From the NCBI GenBank assembly GCA_964537035.1, contig CAZIAK010000008.1, positions 1 to 64,000 on the forward strand: 64,000 nt of DNA. Reading direction: 5' to 3'. Shown piece after piece: positions 42,927 through 50,174 of the stretch. Each line of letters opens with the position of its first letter. The stretch's first letter is position 1. The DNA is from CAZIAK01 sp964537035 (lineage in GTDB: Bacteria > Planctomycetota > B15-G4). The notes beneath the pieces are model-generated. The model was not told the DNA's origin. It searched no databases and saw only the letters and a program-made list of their open reading frames with translations. The position numbers were made by a program, and so were the translations under genes.

Positions 42927-43225
42927 TCTGCGCTACAGGTCGCTGTCTCTGACGTGCTCCGGTCGACGCGGCGCAGAACAAAAACCCCGATGAGATGACC
43001 TGATTCTCGAAGGAGCAGTCGGCGGTTTCAGCGCCGCCGCAACGAACCTCAGGAAGGCCACAGTCGCCTGTCCTTCCACCGGCGAGGTCGTCCCTGTTTC
43101 TCGCCAAGGGGGGTCTGGAGCGAGTTCACGGGGCGAAGCCTCGTTGTCTGAGCGCCACGGCCCCCCTTGGCGAGAAACAGGGACGACCGGACCACCTCAG
43201 AGACAGCGACCTGTAGCACAGACTC
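42926..43225. repeat. Dispersed palindromic element, copy B, with an extra outer inverted repeat
   Basis: The core (43051-43223) matches copies A and C. Its arms 43087-43113 and 43161-43187 are perfect inverted repeats of 27 bases, with a nested hairpin GGGGC-GAA-GCCTC in the loop. Unlike the other copies, an outer pair of about 40 bases (42926-42965 and 43184-43225) is also inverted with few mismatches. The left outer arm begins at the last base of the TAG stop of the SseB-like gene and the right outer arm covers the last 29 bases of aroA, so the element spans the whole convergent gap. It may end transcription from both sides. Confidence 0.8.
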
Positions 43226-44483
43226 CGTCCCGCAGCGCGTCGAGAAACCCGGGCCAGGAGATCGCCGCAGCGGGGACCTCGCCAGGCAGCTCGTGGCCGC
43301 TGACCAGCCGGGCCACCGTGGCCGTCATGGCCAGCCTGTGGTCGTGATGGTCGCACCGCGCCACACCGCTCAGCTCGCCTCGGCCCTCGATGGTGAGTGC
43401 ATCGGCGCTCAGCTCGACGGTCACGCCGAGGGCAACCAACAGCTCTGCCACGGCCGCCACCCGATCGGACTCTTTCAGCCGCAGCTCGGCCAGGCCGGCG
43501 AAGCGACTGGTGCCCTCGGCCAACGCTGCGGCCAGGGCCAGCACCGGCACCTCGTCCACCAGGTCGGGGACGTCCGCGGGGGTGATGTCGAAGGCTCTCA
43601 GCCTGGTGGCCCGCACTGCCAGGTCTCCCCGAGGGTCTGCGCCGCTCTGCCCACCGCTTCGGGACAACACTTCGATGTCTGCGCCGGCGCGGTCGAGGGC
43701 CCGCAGAAACCCTGTGCGCCGAGGCCAGAGCCCCACGTCCTGAAGCACGAGTTCACTGCCGGGGAGCAGCAGAGCCCCCACGATCATGAAGGCCGCCGCC
43801 GACGGGTCGGCGGGGACATCGACCGTGGCCCCCTCCAGCGCGGACGGGCGCACGGTGACCGCCCCCGGCTGCACGTCGAGTTTCGCGCCGAAGGCCGGCA
43901 GCATGCGCTCTGTGTGGTCCCGGGTGGGGACATGTTGCACCACTGTGAGCGGCCCATCGCCACTCAGCCCCGCCAACAGCAAGGCCGACTTGACCTGAGC
44001 CGAGGGCACTTCCACCGAGACCTCGCCGCCTGACAGGGGTGCTCCGCGCAGGGTGAACGGCAGCTTGTCCCCCAGCACGTCTGCACCCAGGGAACGCAGC
44101 GGCTGCAGCACCCGGCCCATGGGGCGGCCCCGCAGTGAATCATCACCGTCAAGGGTCCAGGTGCCTTGCCGGCCCGCGAGCAACCCGGTGGCCAGGCGGG
44201 CCGTGGTGCCAGAGTTGCCGCAATCGAGGACCAGGGCAGGGACCAGGGGCTCGGGGTGACCGACCACGGTCAGCTGCGCCTCGCTCCACGCGACCTGAGC
44301 GCCCAAGGCCTGCACAAGAGCTGCGGTCGACCGGGTGTCAGCGCAGTCCAGCCCTCTTCGCAAGACCGTCGTGCCCCGGGCGAGGGCTCCCAGCAGCAAC
44401 CCCCGGTGGGTTGTCGACTTGTCCCCGGGAGGCCGCAGCTGGCCTGCCAGGCGTTGGCGCTGGGTCGAGCCGCCGTCACTCAC
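43197..44483 (-). CDS. aroA: 3-phosphoshikimate 1-carboxyvinyltransferase (EPSP synthase)
   Basis: GTG at 44483 overlaps the upstream stop (GTGA) and yields 428 residues, a normal EPSP synthase. Motifs include RPPGDKSTTHRGLLLGALA (shikimate-3-phosphate site), LDCGNSGTTARLATGLLAG, QVKSALLLAGL and ELRLKESDRVAAVAELL. It joins phosphoenolpyruvate to shikimate-3-phosphate in aromatic amino acid synthesis. No other aro gene is nearby; it lies instead behind an acyl-CoA dehydrogenase and a BY-kinase-like ATPase. The last residues (CVCATGRCL) are encoded within a palindromic repeat arm. Confidence 0.95.
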   Translation of the reverse strand: MSDGGSTQRQRLAGQLRPPGDKSTTHRGLLLGALARGTTVLRRGLDCADTRSTAALVQALGAQVAWSEAQLTVVGHPEPLVPALVLDCGNSGTTARLATGLLAGRQGTWTLDGDDSLRGRPMGRVLQPLRSLGADVLGDKLPFTLRGAPLSGGEVSVEVPSAQVKSALLLAGLSGDGPLTVVQHVPTRDHTERMLPAFGAKLDVQPGAVTVRPSALEGATVDVPADPSAAAFMIVGALLLPGSELVLQDVGLWPRRTGFLRALDRAGADIEVLSRSGGQSGADPRGDLAVRATRLRAFDITPADVPDLVDEVPVLALAAALAEGTSRFAGLAELRLKESDRVAAVAELLVALGVTVELSADALTIEGRGELSGVARCDHHDHRLAMTATVARLVSGHELPGEVPAAAISWPGFLDALRDGVCATGRCL

Positions 44484-45370
44484 ACCGGGTGGGGATCGTC
44501 GTCGTTGCTCTGGGCAGCCTTGCCCCGCTTCTTCAGCAAGGCCCGCTCCTTCTTCAGGCGGGCTCGCTCTTCTTTGCGCGCCTTGCGGGCCTCGGCCACC
44601 GAGGCCTTGGTCTCTTCGGGGCTCGCGCCGTCGGTCTTGTAGTACGTGGCCTGATCCTCGTTGGCCTGGTCGGGCGTCATGCCTGTCACGAAGCTGCCGA
44701 TCACCTTGCCCCCTGCCGTGGTCAGCGTGTCGATGGTGGAGTTGACCAGGGCCCGCGGCGTCTCCTGCAGCCGCACCACCAACAGGGCGCCGTTCGATTG
44801 CGCCGCCACCACCGCAGCATCGGTGAAGGGGTTCACGGGCGGCGTGTCGATGAGGATCCACGAGAATCGGCGGCGCAGCTCGTTGAGCAGTGCGACGAAG
44901 CGCTCCTTGCCCAGCAGCTCGGCCGGGTTGTGAGCTTCGGCCCCGGCATGAATGCAGTCGAGGCTCTCGATCATGGTGGGATGGACGATGTCCTGAAAGG
45001 GCACGCCATCCCGCAGATGCTCGGTCAGTCCCTCCCGGGGGTTGAGGCCAAAATAGCCAGCGACCTGAGGCGAGCGGGTGTCGGCGTCGAGCAGGCAGAC
45101 CCGCGTGCCCGGGAGTTCTGCGAGGCACACGGCCAGGTTGGCCACGGTCACCGACTTGCCTTCGCCCTTGCGGCTGCTGGTCACCGCGATCACCCAGGGT
45201 GCCCCGCCCTTGTTCAACGCGGTGAGGTTCGTGCGGCACTGACGGTACTGCTCGGCCTGCACGCTGTGGTTGTCGTGATACATCACGATGTTGGGCGCGA
45301 TGCGCGAGAGCAGACCGCCGGGGCGCTCCGCGTGGTTTGCAGGTGCGGGTTCGGGGGGCTGATCAGTCAC
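44480..45370 (-). CDS. CpsD/CapB-type tyrosine-kinase-like P-loop ATPase
   Basis: GTG at 45370 overlaps the acyl-CoA dehydrogenase stop (GTGA). The 296-residue product has NIVMYHDNHSVQAEQYRQCRTNL, typical of the region before the BY-kinase domain, then Walker A TSSRKGEGKSVTVANLA, Walker A' CLLDADTRSPQVA and Walker B WILIDTPPV. BY-kinases control polysaccharide export by tyrosine phosphorylation. The usual C-terminal tyrosine cluster is absent; a Lys/Glu/Arg-rich tail replaces it, with a YYK just before. No polysaccharide genes are adjacent, so its pathway and whether it autophosphorylates are open. Confidence 0.82.
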   Translation of the reverse strand: MTDQPPEPAPANHAERPGGLLSRIAPNIVMYHDNHSVQAEQYRQCRTNLTALNKGGAPWVIAVTSSRKGEGKSVTVANLAVCLAELPGTRVCLLDADTRSPQVAGYFGLNPREGLTEHLRDGVPFQDIVHPTMIESLDCIHAGAEAHNPAELLGKERFVALLNELRRRFSWILIDTPPVNPFTDAAVVAAQSNGALLVVRLQETPRALVNSTIDTLTTAGGKVIGSFVTGMTPDQANEDQATYYKTDGASPEETKASVAEARKARKEERARLKKERALLKKRGKAAQSNDDDPHPV

Positions 45371-47061
45371 AGGCGTTCTCCAGGCAGCCCACCCCATTCG
45401 CGGACGGCGGCTGCGGTCTCGAACAAGAGGGCATCGTCATTGTCCCGTATTGCGGAGACAGCTGCGCGAGCTCGACGGGACTGTCGGCGGCAGGCTCCCC
45501 TGGCCAGGATCAGCTCGCCAGCAGCTGCCGCCTCGCCGTCTCGCTCCACAACAGTCTGGGCCCGGCTCAGGATGGCCAGCTGGGCGAAGAGCGCCGTGGC
45601 CAGATCTGTGAGCGCTGCGGCGACCGTCTGTCGTTGGCGCAGGGCCTTGCCGTGCTCCTCCACCGCTGCTGCGGCACACTGGGCAAGATCGGCCACACCC
45701 ATGGAGAGCGCCAGGGCCTCGGTGCGTAGGCCCGCTGGCACATCCAAGGGTTCGGGGGCCTCGGCGCCGGAGAGCCGGCGACCGTAGTCGCTCTGGCTCG
45801 GCACCGCGGTGGCCAAGGCCTTCGCCACCCCCGCCGCCCCTTGAGTGCCCACCATCAGGCGCAGGATCTCGTTCGTGCCTTCGAAGATCATGTTCACCCG
45901 GGCGTCCCTCAGCATGCGCTCGAAGGGATAGTCGGTGGTGAAGCCATTGCCTCCGGCGCACTGCACCCCATCGTTGACCACCATCCACAGGGTCTCGGTG
46001 CCGAAGATCTTGCACAGGGCCGACTCGAGAACGACGTCGGCGTGCTCACCTGCGGCCTCTGCCTTGTCCATCAAGCCGGTCGTCAGAAAGATCATGCACT
46101 CGAGGGCGTGCAGGTCGTGGGCGCAACGGCCGAGCTTCTCCTGGATCAACTCGAAGTCGGCGATGGGCTGGCCGAACTGGCGCCGCTCCTCGCAATAGCG
46201 CGTCGCCTCGCCGAGCAGAAAACGCCCCGCGCCCAGGCAGTTGCCCGACAGGCCCGTGCGACCGGAGTTGAGCACTTCGAGAGCGATGCGAAAGCCGTCT
46301 CCCGCCGCGCCCACCAGGTTCTCGGCGGGCACCACCACGTCGTCGAACACCAGGGGCACGGTCGAGCTGCCACGGAGTCCGAGCTTCTCTTCTTCGGGCC
46401 CGGAAGCAAAGCCCATGGAGCGCTCGACGAGGAAGCACGAGATCGACGGCCGGCCGTCCTCGCGAGGGTGGTCCGGTGTGCGGGCGAAGACCGTGATCAG
46501 GTCTGCGAAGCCACCGTTGGTGATCCACAGCTTGTTGCCGTTGAGGACGTAGCTGCCGTCGTCGCGCACAGCGGCGGTGAGCTTGAGTGACTGGGCGTCG
46601 CTGCCCGCCCCCGCCTCGGACAACGCGAAGGCCGCCTTCAACTCGCCGCTGGCCAGGCGCGGCAGGTAGCGCTGCTGCTGCTCGTCCGAGCCGAAGCGCA
46701 ACAGGGCCTTGATGCCGATGGTCGAATGGCCACCGGACAAGATCGCCGTGGCCCCGTCGTACATGGCCAGGTCGACACCGACGCGCACGTATTGCGAGGC
46801 GTTCAGGTCAAGGCCGTCGTACTTCTCTGGAACACGAAGGCCGAACAGCCCCAGTTCGGCCAGGCCTTCGAGGACGTCGTCGGGAATCCCGTGGGCCTCG
46901 TCGATGGCGGCGGCGTCGATCTTGTCCGCCGCGAAGCGCGCCAGGGCCTCACGGACCACGGCCAGCAGCTCGATCTCGTCGGCATCGAGAAATGGATAGG
47001 GCTGCAGGGCGGCAGCATCGAGCCGACCCAAGAAGAGATCTTTCACGATGGAAGCGGTCAT
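45367..47061 (-). CDS. Acyl-CoA dehydrogenase, long form (VLCAD/ACAD9-like)
   Basis: ATG at 47061 gives 564 residues. Family signatures are AFALSEAGAGSDAQSLKLTA and WITNGGFADLITVFART (FAD/substrate region), RRQFGQPIADFELIQEKL, and FERMLRDARVNMIFEGTNEI with the catalytic-base Glu in FEGTNEI. About 170 extra residues at the C-terminus resemble the helical extension of VLCAD/ACAD9-type enzymes. It oxidises acyl-CoA to enoyl-CoA with FAD and passes electrons to ETF. Other beta-oxidation genes are not in view. It heads a three-gene set with 4-nt overlaps. Confidence 0.9.
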   Translation of the reverse strand: MTASIVKDLFLGRLDAAALQPYPFLDADEIELLAVVREALARFAADKIDAAAIDEAHGIPDDVLEGLAELGLFGLRVPEKYDGLDLNASQYVRVGVDLAMYDGATAILSGGHSTIGIKALLRFGSDEQQQRYLPRLASGELKAAFALSEAGAGSDAQSLKLTAAVRDDGSYVLNGNKLWITNGGFADLITVFARTPDHPREDGRPSISCFLVERSMGFASGPEEEKLGLRGSSTVPLVFDDVVVPAENLVGAAGDGFRIALEVLNSGRTGLSGNCLGAGRFLLGEATRYCEERRQFGQPIADFELIQEKLGRCAHDLHALECMIFLTTGLMDKAEAAGEHADVVLESALCKIFGTETLWMVVNDGVQCAGGNGFTTDYPFERMLRDARVNMIFEGTNEILRLMVGTQGAAGVAKALATAVPSQSDYGRRLSGAEAPEPLDVPAGLRTEALALSMGVADLAQCAAAAVEEHGKALRQRQTVAAALTDLATALFAQLAILSRAQTVVERDGEAAAAGELILARGACRRQSRRARAAVSAIRDNDDALLFETAAAVREWGGLPGERL

Positions 47062-47237
47062 GCCCCAATCATCGGACTCACAGGCCCCGCTTTGAAGCCT
47101 TCTTCGAAGTCGCTGGCGACGAGAAGCGCCGGGCAGGTCTCTCTGGCCCACCGGCGGCGCTGCCCAGCCGGTGGGAAAGGCGTCCCTCAACGCTTGACCG
47201 ACTGCCTCGGCCGTGGCCCAATGGGCTCGGTTTCGGC

Positions 47238-47265
47238 TTGCGCTGAAGCCGTCGTTCTTTATCAG
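47238..47265 (+). promoter_or_regulatory. Candidate promoter for the cobalamin riboswitch transcript
   Basis: TTGCGC (47238-47243) and TATCAG (47260-47265) are separated by 16 bases and lie about 10 bases before the 5' arm of riboswitch helix P1. The positions fit, the sequences are moderate matches. The gap 47062-47697 has no gene; besides this promoter it holds the riboswitch and a hairpin-rich leader. Confidence 0.4.
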
Positions 47266-47275
47266 ACCACGTTGC

Positions 47276-47484
47276 GTTCTCGGCCCCAGGGGAAGACGGT
47301 GTAACTCCGTCACGGTCCCGCCGCTGTGAGCGAAGGCAACAGGTGCACGAGGCGATGATCGCCTCAGTCACTGCCGGTTCTGCCCCTCTCGATGACCACA
47401 CACAGGTCATCAGCGGGGCTCCAACTGGCGGGAAGGCGCACCTCGAGGTCATCCTTCGCGAGTCAGAAGACCCTGCCGACGAAC
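47276..47484 (+). promoter_or_regulatory. Cobalamin (B12) riboswitch
   Basis: The plus strand carries the ordered conserved blocks of the cobalamin riboswitch class: GGGGAAGACGGTG, TCCGTCACGGTCCCGCCGC and TGTGA near 47289-47329, a TCACTGCC block near 47370, GGCGGGAAGGCG near 47430, and AGTCAGAAGACCCTGCCGAC at 47461-47480. Helix P1 is formed by GTTCTCGG (47276-47283) with CCGACGAAC (47476-47484). It should bind a cobalamin and lower expression of the genes after 47698. I judged this by eye; a covariance-model search would settle the subclass. Confidence 0.9.
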
Positions 47485-47558
47485 GGATGACCAGAGCCCC
47501 GGATATGGGCCCCAGCCATCCACGTTGGACTCTCCTCCCGACCCTCGGGATGAGAGAG

Positions 47559-47624
47559 CGGCCGCACTCGAACCTGGCACCGGACACCTGTCCGGGGCCG
47601 AGATCGGTGCGGCCGTTTGCGTTT
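47559..47624 (+). terminator. Hairpin set after the riboswitch, possible expression platform
   Basis: CGGCCGCA (47559-47566) pairs with TGCGGCCG (47608-47615), which is followed by TTTGCGTTT, a short T-rich run. Inside lies a second perfect hairpin, CCGGACA pairing with TGTCCGG, near 47580-47595. A terminator-like stem between a riboswitch and the first start codon is the usual expression platform for transcription control. The T run is interrupted, so termination strength is uncertain, and control at translation is also possible. Confidence 0.45.
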
Positions 47625-47697
47625 CAGACCCGGTCGATACCGGCAAAGAGCCATCCAGGGACGCAGTTCACACCCTTCACCCTGGAGTCTCCTTGTC

Positions 47698-49020
47698 ATG
47701 CGTACCCTGCTCATCGCCAGCCTCAGTCTGGCCCTCTTCGCACCCACCGGCAGCGCGGGACAGTTCGACCTGCCCTCCGGCTTCAACCTCGAGTCCGCTC
47801 CGGGCACAGGCTCTGTCTTCGGCACCCTGCTCGACGGCACGGTGCTCAAGTCCACGGGCTCCTTCGGCGCCGACAGCCTGCTGGCCGTGCAGCCCGACGG
47901 CTCGACCCTGCTCTTCGCCACGGGCTTTGGTTCGCTGGCGGGTGTGGCCCAGTCCGAGGTCAGCGGCGAGATCGTCGTGGGCGACTCGTTCTTCATGCCC
48001 TCCTTGTGGAGCCTGGCCGACCTCAACGGCGACGGCGATGCCCTCGACGCCGGCGAGATGGTCCCCTACGTGGTCCAGCCTCCCGTGCTGTCCAACGGCG
48101 CCGCTCCCCTGCCCTTCGACCTGGCCTTCGCCCCTGGCACCGACGACCTCTACATGAGCGGCTCGACGCCCTTCGGTGTGTCCCCCACCCTGGGAGTGGT
48201 CACCCGCAGCAGTGGTGGCGCGGTCGCCGTGTATGGCGACAGCATGGGCTTCGCCGGCAACATGGTCTTCAGCGGCGGCTCGCTCTACATCTCTGACCTC
48301 GACGCCAGCACCTTCGTGGGACGCGTGCTGACCCTCACCGACGGCAACGGCGATGACGACGCCCTCGACATGGGCGAAGCGATCGAGTTTGCCAGTGGCC
48401 TCACCGGCGCGGGCGGCCTGGTGCAGGTCGCTGACGGCAGCTTCTATCTCTCGGGCATGAGCGACACCGTCGACTTCAGCGGCTGCGTGGGACGACTGCT
48501 GCCAGATCTGAACAACGACGGCGTCAGCGATGGCCTCGAAGAGTGCGTCTTCGACGGCTTCGTTTTCGCTGGCGGTCTGACCCTCATCGAAGGGGCCGGC
48601 GGCTTCACTGCCGGTGCCGCAGGCATGGGTACGCTCTACGTGGGCGACTTCAGTTTCTCTGGAGATCGCACGATCCGCAGCGCACCCCTGGCCACCACTT
48701 CGGTGACCGGCGATGTGGGTCCCAACAGCCTGGTGACCGTCACCGTGGGCGGCGCTCCTGGCGCCGGCGCCTTGTTCGGCATCTCTCTCGACACCAACGG
48801 CAGCACCCTCTTCGGCATCGGCGACCTCGGCTTCGGCTTCAACGCCCCCGCTGCCTTGTCCCCCGTGTTCACGGTGGATGGCGCAGGCGTTGCAGACATC
48901 GATCTCCTCTTCAGGGCGCTCCCCGCCTTGGTGGGACAACCCCTGGTAATTCAAGGGTTTACGATCGAAGGGTCCGCCGTGGGCATCGCCAACCCGCTTG
49001 ATTTCGTGTTCGGTTCGTAG
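47698..49020 (+). CDS. Secreted repeat protein, first gene after the cobalamin riboswitch
   Basis: ATG at 47698 opens a signal peptide (MRTLLIASLSLALFAPTGSA), giving 440 residues. The body has repeating strand-turn-strand units that look like a propeller or beta-solenoid and calcium-loop-like DLNGDGDALDAGE, DGNGDDDALDMGE and DLNNDGVSDGLEE segments. The last 105 residues (VTVTVGGAPGAGALFGISL, then GLVGQPLVIQGF-type strands) resemble the secreted-protein C-terminal domain at 10300. By position it should be repressed by B12, and a surface cobalamin-capture role like that of BtuG is possible but unproved. No family is certain. Confidence 0.72.
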   Translation: MRTLLIASLSLALFAPTGSAGQFDLPSGFNLESAPGTGSVFGTLLDGTVLKSTGSFGADSLLAVQPDGSTLLFATGFGSLAGVAQSEVSGEIVVGDSFFMPSLWSLADLNGDGDALDAGEMVPYVVQPPVLSNGAAPLPFDLAFAPGTDDLYMSGSTPFGVSPTLGVVTRSSGGAVAVYGDSMGFAGNMVFSGGSLYISDLDASTFVGRVLTLTDGNGDDDALDMGEAIEFASGLTGAGGLVQVADGSFYLSGMSDTVDFSGCVGRLLPDLNNDGVSDGLEECVFDGFVFAGGLTLIEGAGGFTAGAAGMGTLYVGDFSFSGDRTIRSAPLATTSVTGDVGPNSLVTVTVGGAPGAGALFGISLDTNGSTLFGIGDLGFGFNAPAALSPVFTVDGAGVADIDLLFRALPALVGQPLVIQGFTIEGSAVGIANPLDFVFGS

Positions 49021-49124
49021 TTACCTTTCCACTGCGACCTGGGGGTGTTGATCCTGACTCCCCTCTCCCGTGTCCCCCCACACCCGGATCCATCCCCGGG
49101 TCGCACCTACCGAGGGCCTCTCTC

Positions 49125-50174
49125 ATGGTCTCGAAGGTCTCACGCACATCTCTGCGTTCTCTGGTGGCCGTCTGCGCGGTCGCCGCTCTCTCACTGGCCG
49201 CCGTCCTGGTCAACACTCCCTACGCCGACCAGGTGGTCTCCGTGGCCTCCGCACCCAACCAGGACTACGGTGTGCCCACGGATATGCTCCTGGCGCCGGC
49301 GGGCCTGGGCGACAACGCTGGCTCGCTCGACGTGTACTCCATCGGCAACGGTGGCGAAGTAGTTCTGGGCCTGGACACACCTGCAGTCAACGGCGCCGGC
49401 ACCGATCTCATCGTGTACGAGAATCCGTTCCTGACGGTGCTGGGCAACGGTGACACCTACATCGAGCTGGTCTCCGTGGAGGTCTCGACCAACGGCTTCG
49501 ATTGGGCTCGGTTCCCGAACGACTTCGCTGGCCCCGTCGGCCCGTATCTACAAGGCGGCACACAGCTGGGTGCCGATATGACCTGGTACGACGGCTTCGG
49601 AGGTGTCATGCCTTTCGCGGCCAACCCGCCCGCGGTCAACCCACTCGACGTGGTCGCTGGCGGAGGTGACGCCTTCGACTTCGACGAGCTGCTGAACGAC
49701 CCCGCGGTCGTGAGCGGCGACGTCGACCTGAACTTCATCCGCTACGTGAAGCTCTGCGACATCGAGGCGGGCCTGGACACGGACACCAAGGGCCAGATCA
49801 TCTGGGACTGTGGCTTCCCCAGCTTCGCCAACGCGGACATCGACGCGGTGTGCGCGGTGAACAACACGCTCAACCTGCTCGCCAGTCGTCCCCAGGTCGA
49901 GTTCGATCTCGATGACGCGACCGGGTTGTTGTCCCTGGTCATCTCCGACTTCAATGGGTTGTTTCAGGTAAAGAACAACCTCTCGGCGTCGATCAACGGC
50001 ATCATCATTCCGTTCTCGTCCCTGCTGCCCTTCTTCATCATCACCCAGATTGACAGCCAGCAAGTGACGCTCCTCACCGGTCCGGTGCCCATGGACCTGC
50101 CCCGTACCCTGCTCAAGGTCTCTGCCGCTGACGGCACAGGGCTCGTGGGCGGCGATGGAGTCTTCCTGCCCTGA
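49125..50174 (+). CDS. Secreted surface protein of the B12-riboswitch locus (VxFEN-type)
   Basis: The 349 residues begin with an export signal (SLVAVCAVAALSLAAVLV). The body shows DYGVPTDMLLAPAGLGDN, GGEVVLGLDTPAVNGAGTDL, IVYENPFL and YIELVSVEVSTNGFDWARFP. As I recall, this order (alignment to a good/bad position line, a D-hydrophobic-VFEN strand, then VSVSxDGxxW) marks a group of secreted proteins often found beside cobalamin riboswitches in Bacteroidota and related phyla. The gene sits between the first riboswitch gene (104 bases upstream) and the sulfatase-like gene, which overlaps its stop. Function unknown; B12 handling is a reasonable guess. Confidence 0.7.
   Translation: MVSKVSRTSLRSLVAVCAVAALSLAAVLVNTPYADQVVSVASAPNQDYGVPTDMLLAPAGLGDNAGSLDVYSIGNGGEVVLGLDTPAVNGAGTDLIVYENPFLTVLGNGDTYIELVSVEVSTNGFDWARFPNDFAGPVGPYLQGGTQLGADMTWYDGFGGVMPFAANPPAVNPLDVVAGGGDAFDFDELLNDPAVVSGDVDLNFIRYVKLCDIEAGLDTDTKGQIIWDCGFPSFANADIDAVCAVNNTLNLLASRPQVEFDLDDATGLLSLVISDFNGLFQVKNNLSASINGIIIPFSSLLPFFIITQIDSQQVTLLTGPVPMDLPRTLLKVSAADGTGLVGGDGVFLP

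Noticed and set aside
44135..45787. Plus-strand frame opposite aroA and the BY-kinase-like gene
   Set aside because: It is the shadow of two overlapping, motif-complete genes.
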